Origin: Pseudomonadota bacterium | Lineage (GTDB): Bacteria; Pseudomonadota; Gammaproteobacteria; Burkholderiales; Gallionellaceae | Length of the DNA: 6,537 bases | Assembly (NCBI GenBank): GCA_021783525.1 | Contig: JAJXTT010000107.1 | Span: forward strand, 1 to 6,537 | Direction of reading: 5' to 3' | In this document: piece after piece, positions 1-6,215 of the stretch | Numbering within the stretch: the stretch's first letter is position 1 | How the letters are laid out: each line of letters opens with the position of its first letter | Notes under the pieces: generated by a model | What the model was told of the DNA's origin: nothing | Database searches by the model: none | Seen by the model: only the letters and a program-made list of their open reading frames with translations | Made by a program: the position numbers and the translations under genes

Positions 1-241
1 CGGCAACCAGCGCGAACTGGCTGAAGCGTTCGATGCCGCTGAGCTGGATCTTGCTGAAGTGGGCGGCGGGATCGAAACCATCCACCGGCGCGCCGATGCG
101 AATGGTCAGTTGTTCGATGAAGTCTGCCTGCAGGCGCTTGATGCCGGAACGGCCTGCCATCAGGTTGCCGAAGAATTCAGCGGGATTCTTGCCGACCGGG
201 GAAATGACACCCAATCCGGTGATGACGACACGCCGGTCCAT
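1..241 (-). CDS. 3-oxoacyl-ACP synthase, FabF-type (N-terminal part, cut by window edge)
   Basis: The 80 visible codons start at an ATG (complement of 239-241) and open with MDRRVVITGLGVISPVG, the standard first strand and loop of the thiolase-fold ketosynthases of the FabF/KAS II class. The following GRSGI segment (about residues 31-35) is also typical. The family condenses an acyl group held on its active-site cysteine with malonyl-ACP in the cytoplasm. The Cys-His-His triad lies beyond residue 150 and is therefore outside the window, so activity cannot be judged here. The gene begins 5 nt after the ACP stop codon, and a weak AGTAGG ribosome site overlaps that stop, which suggests translational coupling to the ACP. 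The partner ACP is not of the AcpP type, so a specialised rather than housekeeping ketosynthase is likely; a true fabF cannot be excluded from the N-terminus alone. Confidence 0.9.
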   Translation of the reverse strand, partial: MDRRVVITGLGVISPVGKNPAEFFGNLMAGRSGIKRLQADFIEQLTIRIGAPVDGFDPAAHFSKIQLSGIERFSQFALVA

Positions 242-246
242 GGTGC

Positions 247-495
247 CTACTGCGCGGCGCCTTTTTGCTCGGCGATCAGCTTGTCCACCAGATTGACCAC
301 GTCCTGCAGCGTCTTGAGCTCGACGCGCTCATCCGGCATGGTGATCTTCAATTCGTCCTCAAGATTGAACGTGAACTCGATCACCGAGAGCGAATCCAGC
401 CCCAGGCTTTCCAAAGTTGCCTCGGGCGTAAGGTCTTCCGGCTTCAGGTCAAACTGCTTGACCATCATGCTTTGTATAGTTTGCAGGGAGCTCAC
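247..495 (-). CDS. acyl carrier protein (specialised, non-AcpP type)
   Basis: This 82-residue acidic four-helix protein carries the phosphopantetheine attachment motif LGLDSLSVIEF at residues 31-41, with Ser35 as the modified residue. It tethers acyl intermediates for the ketosynthase encoded directly downstream. The start is a GTG at 493-495. It is chosen because it places Ser35 at almost the same distance from the N-terminus as in E. coli AcpP, whereas Met10 or Met11 would delete helix I; a stop codon lies in frame upstream. The ribosome site is weak (GGAAA about 10 nt upstream). The helix II-III region (NLEDELKITMPDERVEL) differs from the AcpP consensus, and LGLDSL replaces the usual LGADSL, pointing to a pathway-specific ACP. 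It probably needs a holo-ACP synthase encoded elsewhere. It is likely transcribed from the extended -10 promoter at 528-536. Confidence 0.93.
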   Translation of the reverse strand: MSSLQTIQSMMVKQFDLKPEDLTPEATLESLGLDSLSVIEFTFNLEDELKITMPDERVELKTLQDVVNLVDKLIAEQKGAAQ

Positions 496-510
496 AGTTG
501 CTTGTTTCCA

Positions 511-526
511 GTAACAAATTGGTTAC
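511..526. promoter_or_regulatory. palindrome at the ACP transcription start, possible operator
   Basis: The 16 bases GTAACAAATTGGTTAC form an inverted repeat in which 14 of 16 positions are symmetrical (GTAAC arms, AATT core). It begins just downstream of the extended -10 element for the ACP-ketosynthase pair and covers the predicted transcription start. A repressor of TetR or similar type bound here would block initiation. The function is inferred; no regulator gene is visible in the window. Confidence 0.35.
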
Positions 527-527
527 G

Positions 528-536
528 ATTATAGCA
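528..536 (-). promoter_or_regulatory. extended -10 promoter for the ACP-ketosynthase unit
   Basis: On the minus strand the sequence TGCTATAAT gives a perfect -10 hexamer (528-533) with the TGn extension. It lies about 33 nt upstream of the ACP start codon, in the 52-nt gap after the hydrolase gene. No good -35 hexamer is found at 16-18 bp spacing, which is compatible with an extended -10 promoter. Predicted transcription start is near 521. Confidence 0.5.
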
Positions 537-547
537 GAAGTCGAGCG

Positions 548-1453
548 TCAGGCAGGGGTATGTTGGGTGCGTGCGCTTTCGAAAAAGCGGATGGTATCCG
601 TGGCCACCTGTTCCCGGTCGTTGTCCACGGTGATCATGTGGTAGCTGTTGTGCAGCATCACGCTTTCCACCGTCCTGGAGCCGATGTGCCGGGCGATATA
701 GTAGGCGCTGCGCGGCGAGGCGACTTCGTCTTCCACGGCGTGAATGATGATGGCGGGTGCGGTGACGCGGGACATCGTCTTCTTGACGGCGGCGATCATG
801 CGCTCCGCTTCCTGGATGGCCGGCAGGTTCAGCCGGCTGGCCCCGACCATGGAGGCGTCCTTGTGCGCCATTTCGCGCGCGACCCAGCGGCGCAATTGTT
901 CGTTCTTGAGGCCGAAGGGCTCTCGTTCCTTGTAGGTGTACCAGTAGCGGATCGGCCAGATGTAGCCGAGATAGCGAAAGCACCGGTACCAGGGCATGGC
1001 CCAGCCGTCGTACCACAGCGTGGTCGAAAGCAGCGTCAGCGCTGCAACCTCGTCGCCCAACTCTGCGGCGATACTGAGCGACAGGGTTCCGCCGATGCAC
1101 AGCCCGCCCAGCGCCACGGTTCTGTATTGCCGCTTCAAGGTGCGGAATTCCTCCAGGGCCTTGGCGTGCCAATTCTGCCAATGCGTGACCGAGCGCGGCG
1201 TATCGCCGTGCTCGAAGCCGTAGCCCGCGATGTGCGGCAGATGCACTGTGTAACCAGCCTGCTGCAGGCGTTTGGCGAGCGGCAGGAGTTCAGCCGGGCT
1301 GCTTTGCAGTCCGTGGATCAGCATCACGGCATGTTCGCCGCCGGCAAGCGTGATTGGGCTCATCAAATCCAGGTTGGTAACGAGAGGGGGCGGCATTCTA
1401 GCAAATCCGCCCGCGCGCTGTTCGGCAAGTCTGCGCGGACTGGTCATCTCCAC
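548..1453 (-). CDS. alpha/beta hydrolase with cysteine nucleophile (Est30-like carboxylesterase/acyltransferase fold)
   Basis: The open frame encodes up to 301 residues with the order of the small bacterial carboxylesterase family: an oxyanion-loop HGLQSSPAEL (residues 47-56), the nucleophile elbow GGLCIGG (116-122), an acid in AVEDEVASP (Asp242) and a histidine in NSYHMITVD (His272). The nucleophile is Cys119 instead of Ser, giving a Cys-Asp-His triad. G-x-C-x-G elbows are known from dienelactone hydrolases and polyhydroxyalkanoate synthases. Residues 147-174 form a lid unusually rich in Trp and Tyr. No signal peptide is evident, so a cytoplasmic or membrane-associated enzyme is likely. The start is uncertain: GTG at 1453 gives the longest frame without a ribosome site, while ATG at 1396 (Met20) or 1363 (Met31) would fit the family N-terminus better. 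It precedes the ACP gene by 52 nt on the same strand, so it may act on acyl-ACP or related thioesters; the substrate is unknown. Confidence 0.82.
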   Translation of the reverse strand: MEMTSPRRLAEQRAGGFARMPPPLVTNLDLMSPITLAGGEHAVMLIHGLQSSPAELLPLAKRLQQAGYTVHLPHIAGYGFEHGDTPRSVTHWQNWHAKALEEFRTLKRQYRTVALGGLCIGGTLSLSIAAELGDEVAALTLLSTTLWYDGWAMPWYRCFRYLGYIWPIRYWYTYKEREPFGLKNEQLRRWVAREMAHKDASMVGASRLNLPAIQEAERMIAAVKKTMSRVTAPAIIIHAVEDEVASPRSAYYIARHIGSRTVESVMLHNSYHMITVDNDREQVATDTIRFFESARTQHTPA

Positions 1454-1474
1454 GCAGCGCTGCAGCCCGCTGCG
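1453..1474. repeat. 22-bp inverted repeat beside the maeB -10 box
   Basis: CGCAGCG (1453-1459) and its exact reverse complement CGCTGCG (1468-1474) flank an 8-base spacer. A second, overlapping perfect palindrome GCAGCGCTGC lies at 1454-1463. The element occupies the position where a -35 box would be expected for the maeB promoter and touches the longest possible start of the divergent hydrolase. It could be an operator for one or both genes, or a chance effect of GC-rich sequence. Confidence 0.35.
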
Positions 1475-1475
1475 C

Positions 1476-1481
1476 TATAAT
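1476..1481 (+). promoter_or_regulatory. -10 box of the maeB operon promoter
   Basis: A perfect TATAAT stands 36 nt upstream of the maeB start codon in the divergent intergenic region, giving a predicted transcription start near 1488 and a leader of about 30 nt. No recognisable -35 hexamer exists at 16-18 bp, since that place is taken by the inverted repeat; this suggests a promoter that needs an activator or is weak. The same AT-rich patch read on the other strand (AATTAT) could serve the divergent hydrolase gene. Confidence 0.45.
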
Positions 1482-1517
1482 TGGCGAGGGATTCATACAG
1501 GTATTTACAGAAAAGTC

Positions 1518-3788
1518 ATGGACAAACAGCTACGCGAAGCCGCACTGCAATATCACCGTCATACACCCGCCGGAAAAATCTCGGTCAATTCCACCAAGCC
1601 GATGATCACTCAACGCGATCTCTCCCTGGCGTATTCGCCCGGCGTGGCGGCGGCGTGCGAGCTCATCGTGGAAAACCCGGCGGAAGTCCGCAACATGACG
1701 GCGCGTGCCAATCTGGTGGCGGTCATCACCAACGGAACGGCGGTGCTGGGTCTGGGCAATATCGGGCCGCTGGCGGCGAAGCCGGTGATGGAAGGCAAGG
1801 GTGTGCTGTTCAAGAAGTTCGCCGGCATCGACGTGTTCGACCTGGAGATCAACGAGCGCGATCCGGACAAACTGGTGGACATCATTGGCGCGCTGGAGCC
1901 GACCTTCGGTGGCATCAACCTGGAAGACATCAAGGCTCCCGAATGTTTCTACATCGAGCGCAAGCTGCGCGAACGCATGCGCATCCCGGTGTTCCATGAC
2001 GACCAGCACGGCACTTCCATCATCGTCGGCGCGGCGCTGCTGAACGGACTCAAAGTCGTGGGCAAGGACATCGCCAGGATCAAGCTGGTGGTGAGCGGCG
2101 CGGGTGCGGCCGCATTGGCTTGTCTGGACATGCTGGTCGATCTCGGCGTGAAGATGGAGAACATCATCGTCACCGATATCAAGGGCGTCGTGTACAAAGG
2201 CCGGACCGAAGAGATGGACGACAACAAGGCGCGCTACGCGGTGGAGACTCCGGCGCGCACGCTGGGGGAAGTCATCGCCGGTGCGGATGCGTTCCTGGGT
2301 CTGTCCGCCGGCGGGGTGCTCAAGCCGGAGATGGTCAAACAGATGGCGGACAAGCCGCTGATATTTGCCCTGGCCAACCCCACCCCTGAAATCATGCCGG
2401 AGCAGGTCAAGGTCGTGCGCTCCGACGCCATCATGGCGACCGGCCGTTCCGATTATCCGAACCAGGTGAACAACGCGCTGTGCTTCCCCTACATCTTCCG
2501 GGGTGCGCTGGACGTCGGTGCGACCACCATCAACGAAGCCATGAAGCGTGCGGCGGTATACGCCATCGCCGAGCTGGCCGAGGCCGAACAGTCGGATGAG
2601 GTGGCGGCGGTATATGGCGAGGAGAACCTCTCCTTCGGCGCCGAGCACCTGATCCCCAAGCCATTCGATCCGCGCCTGATCACGCGCATCGCGCCCGCGG
2701 TCGCGCAGGCGGCGATGGACAGCGGCGTGGCGGAACGCCCCATCGCCGATATGGAAGCGTACCGCGAGCAGCTGTCGCAGTTCCTCTACCACTCGAACAT
2801 GCTGATGAAACCGGTGTTCAGCCTCGCCAAGAAGTACCCGAAACGCCTGGTGTATGCCGAAGGAGAGGACGAGCGCGTGCTGCATGCGGTGCAGATCGTG
2901 GTGGACGAGGGCCTCGCCCATCCCATCCTGGTTGGCCGTCCGGCAGTGATCGAGCAGCGCATCGCCAAGCTGGGGCTGCGCATACGCGCAGGCGAACATT
3001 TTGAACTGGTGAACCCCGAGTTTGACAGCCGCTACCGGGAATACTGCGCGGAATATCATCGTGTCATGCAACGCCAGGGCGTGACGCCGGAGACGGCCAA
3101 GCGCGAGATGCGGCGCCGCAACACGCTGATCGCGGCCATGCTGGTACGCATGGATGCGGCCGATGCCATGCTGTGCGGGACCGTGTCGCAGCCGCTGAGC
3201 CATCTGCGTTATATCAATGAGGTGATCGGCCAGCATCCGGGGGCGAACGTATATGCGGCGATGAATATCCTGATGCTGCCCAAAAACACCGTGTTCATCT
3301 GCGACACGCACGTGAATCTCGACCCGACCGCCGAGCAGGTTGCCGCGATGACGCTGCTGGCCGCAGAAGAAGTGCGCCGTTTCGGCCTGACCCCCAAGGT
3401 GGCGCTGTTGTCGCACTCCAATTTCGGCAGCCACAAGGATGCCTCGGCGCAGAAAATGAGCCACGCGCGCGAGTTGCTTGAGCAGCTCGCACCGGAGCTG
3501 GAGGTGGAGGGCGAAATGCATGGCGACGCGGCGCTGTCGGAGACCCTGCGTCTGCAGGCATTCCCGGCTTCGCGCCTCAAGGGCGAAGCGAATCTGCTCA
3601 TCATGCCGAATCTGGATGCCGCAAATATCGCCTACAACCTGCTCAAGATCACGGGGGGCGAAGGCATCACCATCGGCTCCATCCTGCTGGGCGCGAACAA
3701 GTCGGTACATATCCTGACAACGACTGCGACGGTGCGCCGTCTTGTGAACATGAGCGCGCTGGCAGTAGCCGGCGTAAAAAAACATTAA
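1518..3788 (+). CDS. maeB: NADP-dependent malic enzyme with C-terminal phosphotransacetylase-like domain
   Basis: The 756-residue product matches E. coli MaeB (759 residues) in length and, as recalled, along its whole sequence. It decarboxylates malate to pyruvate while making NADPH in the cytoplasm. The malic domain spans about 1-425: Tyr39 in AYSPGV and Lys94 in MEGKG are the catalytic pair; Glu136 and Asp137 (LED) and Asp162 (FHDDQHGT) bind the divalent metal. The nucleotide-binding domain has SGAGAAA at 193-199. Residues from about 430 to 756 form the Pta-like domain, which in MaeB proteins is regulatory (acetyl-CoA inhibition) rather than catalytic. Consistently, the SxSTKGS active-site stretch of true Pta is SHSNFGS here (632-638), lacking the lysine. 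The start ATG is chosen by alignment to MaeB and a purine-rich AGAAAAG upstream; the frame stays open further upstream, but that part is antisense to the hydrolase. First gene of the plus-strand operon. Confidence 0.97.
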   Translation: MDKQLREAALQYHRHTPAGKISVNSTKPMITQRDLSLAYSPGVAAACELIVENPAEVRNMTARANLVAVITNGTAVLGLGNIGPLAAKPVMEGKGVLFKKFAGIDVFDLEINERDPDKLVDIIGALEPTFGGINLEDIKAPECFYIERKLRERMRIPVFHDDQHGTSIIVGAALLNGLKVVGKDIARIKLVVSGAGAAALACLDMLVDLGVKMENIIVTDIKGVVYKGRTEEMDDNKARYAVETPARTLGEVIAGADAFLGLSAGGVLKPEMVKQMADKPLIFALANPTPEIMPEQVKVVRSDAIMATGRSDYPNQVNNALCFPYIFRGALDVGATTINEAMKRAAVYAIAELAEAEQSDEVAAVYGEENLSFGAEHLIPKPFDPRLITRIAPAVAQAAMDSGVAERPIADMEAYREQLSQFLYHSNMLMKPVFSLAKKYPKRLVYAEGEDERVLHAVQIVVDEGLAHPILVGRPAVIEQRIAKLGLRIRAGEHFELVNPEFDSRYREYCAEYHRVMQRQGVTPETAKREMRRRNTLIAAMLVRMDAADAMLCGTVSQPLSHLRYINEVIGQHPGANVYAAMNILMLPKNTVFICDTHVNLDPTAEQVAAMTLLAAEEVRRFGLTPKVALLSHSNFGSHKDASAQKMSHARELLEQLAPELEVEGEMHGDAALSETLRLQAFPASRLKGEANLLIMPNLDAANIAYNLLKITGGEGITIGSILLGANKSVHILTTTATVRRLVNMSALAVAGVKKH

Positions 3789-3793
3789 GGGGA
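3787..3793 (+). promoter_or_regulatory. strong ribosome binding site overlapping the maeB stop
   Basis: AAGGGGA begins inside the maeB TAA stop codon and sits 4 nt before the ATG of the small downstream gene. It is the best Shine-Dalgarno match near any start in the window except coaX, and supports the small frame as a translated gene. Confidence 0.7.
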
Positions 3794-3797
3794 AGCA

Positions 3798-4037
3798 ATG
3801 AACAAGGATGAAGTCGAACTGCTCAGCCAGGAAATCGAGATGCTGATGAACGAGCGCGCCCGTCTGCTCAAGGTGGTGGGCGCGGCCGCCGTGCTGGTGG
3901 CTAATGCGGATGCTGCATTGCTTCAACCCAACGCGGTAGAGGCGGCAGAGATGCTGTCGGAGACACTGAACGCCCTGCCCGAGGAGACACTGAAAGACGC
4001 ACTGGAAGCGGTCCATGCGGAGCCGGATGAAGCCTAG
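3798..4037 (+). CDS. small acidic helical protein of unknown function (79 aa)
   Basis: I do not recognise this 79-residue protein. It starts with MNKDEVELLSQEIEMLMNE, a charged heptad-like helix (about 1-25) suited to a short coiled coil. An Ala/Val/Leu-rich stretch follows (about 25-42), and then a second acidic helical region ending in AEPDEA. It has no cysteine or tryptophan, one histidine and a net charge of about -12 (17 acidic against 5 Lys/Arg). No signal peptide or convincing membrane segment is seen. Translation is well supported: a strong ribosome site overlaps the maeB stop 9 nt upstream, and the patatin gene follows 13 nt after its stop. A role as a dimeric adaptor or regulator for MaeB or the patatin would suit size and position but is pure inference. 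Confidence 0.82.
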   Translation: MNKDEVELLSQEIEMLMNERARLLKVVGAAAVLVANADAALLQPNAVEAAEMLSETLNALPEETLKDALEAVHAEPDEA

Positions 4038-4050
4038 TCGCTGAGGCGAG

Positions 4051-5226
4051 ATGAGCCAGACTCCGCAAAAGATCGGACTCATACTGACCGGCGGCGGCGC
4101 GCGCGCGGCCTATCAGGTCGGCGTGCTGAAGGCCATTGCGGAGTTCGCGCCGCGCCGCGCCCGCAACCCGTTCCAGGTCATCTGCGGTACGTCGGCCGGC
4201 GCGCTGAACGCGGTGACGCTCGCCGTGAACGCGCAACACTTTCGCAAGGGCGTGAAATACCTGCTCGGGATCTGGACCAAGGCGCATGTGAGCGACATCT
4301 ACCGTTCCGATGCGCTCGGGGTCCTGAAGAACAGCGGCCGCTGGATAGCCGGCCTGGTGCTGAGTCTGCTCGGCATCAATCGCATGCGCCACATCTCACT
4401 ACTGGACAATTCCCCGCTGGCGACGTTCCTGGAACAGGCGCTGCCCTGCGACCGGATCCAGGAGAACATCGATGCGGGCGCGCTGCATGCCTTGAGCATC
4501 ACGGCCTCCGGCTACAGCTCCGGCCACTCGGTCACGTTCTATCAGGGGGCTCCGGGGATACAGCCCTGGAAACGCGCCCGCCGCCTGGGTGTGGAGACCA
4601 AGATCGGGATCGAACACCTGCTGGCTTCATCCGCCATCCCTTTCATATTTCCGGCCGTGCGCATCCACCGCGAATATTTCGGCGACGGCTCCGTGCGGCA
4701 GATCGCGCCGATCAGTTCGGCGCTGCATCTGGGAGCCGACAAGGTGCTGCTGATGGGAGCCTGGCACGAGGACGACGAGGAAGGACGGCGCCACAGGATG
4801 GACACTTATCCCACGCTGGCGCAGATCGCCGGGCATGCGCTGGACAGTATTTTCCTGGACGGGCTGGAAGTCGATCTGGAGCGCCTGGAGCGCATGAATC
4901 AGACTGTCAGCCTGATTCCCGAGGAATTGAGGTTGGCCACCAACATGCGCCACATCGACGTGCTGGTCATCACGCCCAGCCAGCCCCTGGAGAAAGTCGC
5001 CGAGCGTCATATCCAGCGCCTGCCATGGAGCATACGCCTGCTGCTGCGTTCGGCCGGAGTGATGCGCGGCAGCGGCGCAAACCTGGTGAGCTACCTGTTG
5101 TTCGACAAGGAATATTGCCAGGCGCTGATCGATCTCGGCTACCAGGACGCCCTGAAGCGCCGCGAGGAGATACTCGCGTTCCTTGGCTATGGCTCGCCGG
5201 CCGCCGTCGGCGAAATGCCGCAATGA
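4051..5226 (+). CDS. patatin-like phospholipase family protein
   Basis: This 391-residue protein has the patatin fold signature in order: the glycine-rich oxyanion loop TGGGARAAYQVG (13-24), the nucleophile elbow CGTSAG with Ser48 (45-50), and the catalytic aspartate Asp212 in FGDGS. Ser48 and Asp212 form the dyad that hydrolyses acyl esters of phospholipids or neutral lipids. The third position of the DG[GA] motif is Ser, a tolerated variant. There is no signal peptide, so the enzyme is probably cytosolic with access to the inner face of the membrane; residues 98-109 (WIAGLVLSLLGI) are hydrophobic and may help it sit on membranes. About 150 residues follow the catalytic Asp, forming an extra C-terminal region ending near 391 with no motif I can name. 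GAGG at 4043-4046 is the ribosome site, 4 nt before the ATG. The stop overlaps the birA start (ATGA). Confidence 0.92.
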   Translation: MSQTPQKIGLILTGGGARAAYQVGVLKAIAEFAPRRARNPFQVICGTSAGALNAVTLAVNAQHFRKGVKYLLGIWTKAHVSDIYRSDALGVLKNSGRWIAGLVLSLLGINRMRHISLLDNSPLATFLEQALPCDRIQENIDAGALHALSITASGYSSGHSVTFYQGAPGIQPWKRARRLGVETKIGIEHLLASSAIPFIFPAVRIHREYFGDGSVRQIAPISSALHLGADKVLLMGAWHEDDEEGRRHRMDTYPTLAQIAGHALDSIFLDGLEVDLERLERMNQTVSLIPEELRLATNMRHIDVLVITPSQPLEKVAERHIQRLPWSIRLLLRSAGVMRGSGANLVSYLLFDKEYCQALIDLGYQDALKRREEILAFLGYGSPAAVGEMPQ

Positions 5227-6215
5227 GCGCGGCCGATACGCCCAGGCAGCTGACCTTTGCCTTGTTGCGCAGGCTGGCGGACGGCGAGTTCCATTCCGGC
5301 GAAGTGCTGGCCCGTCAGTTCGGCGTGACTCGCGCCACGGTGAATAACGCGTTGCGGGATGCGGGGAGTTATGGACTGACGTTGTACAGCGTGCGCGGCC
5401 GCGGCTACCGCCTGGCCCGACCGCTGCAGTGGCTGGACGCCGATGCGATCCGCGCAGGACTCGGGGCCGAGCGCGGCGCTGTGCACGTCGAGACACTCGA
5501 CCATGCGGCGTCCAGCAACGCATTGCTGCTGCAACGCGCCCTTCAGGGCGCGGCCAGCGGCACCGTGCTGGCGGTGGAGTGGCAGAGCGCGGGGCGCGGG
5601 CGCCTGGGCAGGACATGGCATTCGGGTCTGGGCGACACGCTTACGTTTTCGCTGCTGTGGCGCTTCGAAAGCGGGTTGGCTGCGCTGTCCGGCCTGAGCC
5701 TTGCGGTCGGCGTCGCCATGATGCGCGCGCTGGCCGAACTCGGCGTATCGGGCATCGGGCTGAAATGGCCGAATGACGTGATATTGAACGAGGGCAAGCT
5801 TGCCGGGGTACTGATCGAGGCGCAGGGCGATATGCTCGGCCCCAGCGCGGTGGTGATCGGTGTCGGCCTCAACCTGACCGTACCGGAGGCGCTGCGTGGA
5901 CGCATCGACCAGGCGGTGAGCGATCTCGCTTCGCTGGACATGCCGGTGCCGGAACGCAACCTTGTGCTTGCGGTATCATTAAAAAATCTGGCGTCCGTGC
6001 TGCGCGAATTCGCACAACGCGGTTTCGCATCATTGCGGGCCGAGTGGGAGAGTCACCATGTGTTCCAGCTGCGACCGGTGAAATTGAGGCTGCCCGACGG
6101 TTCGCTGGTCACGGGCACGGTCATGGGGGTGACGGATGACGGCGCCTTGCGTCTCGCGACAGAGCAGGGCGAAAGGATATTCCACGCCGGCGAAGTCAGC
6201 CTGAGGGGGGCATGA
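5223..6215 (+). CDS. birA: bifunctional biotin-[acetyl-CoA-carboxylase] ligase / biotin operon repressor
   Basis: The 330-residue protein is close to E. coli BirA (321) and activates biotin to biotinyl-AMP, then transfers it to the biotin carrier subunit of acetyl-CoA carboxylase. Residues 10-64 form the winged helix-turn-helix (helix pair about 24-45, wing VRGRGYRL at 57-64), so it is a class II ligase that can also repress biotin synthesis genes. The catalytic core has SSN (97-99), the biotinyl-AMP loop GRGRLGR (124-130), KWPND (181-185) and GKLAG with Lys192. The C-terminal SH3-like domain starts near 285. The start ATG overlaps the patatin stop by 4 nt; the frame is open further upstream inside patatin, but an extra 66 residues there have no family counterpart. 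coaX begins right after its stop. Biotin operator targets are not visible in this window. Confidence 0.96.
   Translation: MSAADTPRQLTFALLRRLADGEFHSGEVLARQFGVTRATVNNALRDAGSYGLTLYSVRGRGYRLARPLQWLDADAIRAGLGAERGAVHVETLDHAASSNALLLQRALQGAASGTVLAVEWQSAGRGRLGRTWHSGLGDTLTFSLLWRFESGLAALSGLSLAVGVAMMRALAELGVSGIGLKWPNDVILNEGKLAGVLIEAQGDMLGPSAVVIGVGLNLTVPEALRGRIDQAVSDLASLDMPVPERNLVLAVSLKNLASVLREFAQRGFASLRAEWESHHVFQLRPVKLRLPDGSLVTGTVMGVTDDGALRLATEQGERIFHAGEVSLRGA
6203..6209 (+). promoter_or_regulatory. ribosome binding site of coaX inside the birA end
   Basis: GAGGGGG lies 6 nt before the ATG at 6216 and within the last codons of birA. It decides between two nearby ATGs: the one at 6212 overlaps the birA stop but encodes no CoaX-like sequence, while the one at 6216 opens directly into the DIGNS motif. 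Confidence 0.65.

Noticed and set aside
256..266. GGCGCC followed by five T on the plus strand, resembling a tiny terminator
   Set aside because: The stem is far too short to form a hairpin with a loop, no plus-strand gene ends there, and it lies inside the ACP coding sequence.
59..534. Plus-strand open frames over the ACP and ketosynthase genes (59-514, 265-534)
   Set aside because: Their minus-strand partners have unmistakable ACP and ketosynthase motifs; the plus translations resemble nothing.
560..1480. 306-codon plus-strand frame opposite the hydrolase, and a 229-codon minus frame at 492-1181
   Set aside because: Both are out-of-frame shadows of the hydrolase, whose own frame holds the triad and fold motifs.
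1272..1517. In-frame upstream extension of maeB to position 1272
   Set aside because: The added 82 residues have no counterpart in MaeB, are antisense to the hydrolase gene and lie upstream of the likely promoter; the product from 1518 has the correct family length.
1530..4082. An 850-codon open frame on the minus strand, antisense to maeB
   Set aside because: It is a shadow of maeB in GC-rich DNA. The translation is rich in His, Arg and Gln with no recognisable domain, and it crosses the maeB/small-gene boundary.
5025..5222. In-frame upstream extension of birA into the patatin gene
   Set aside because: The extra 66 residues are a frame shadow of patatin; the ATGA overlap start at 5223 gives a normal BirA N-terminus.
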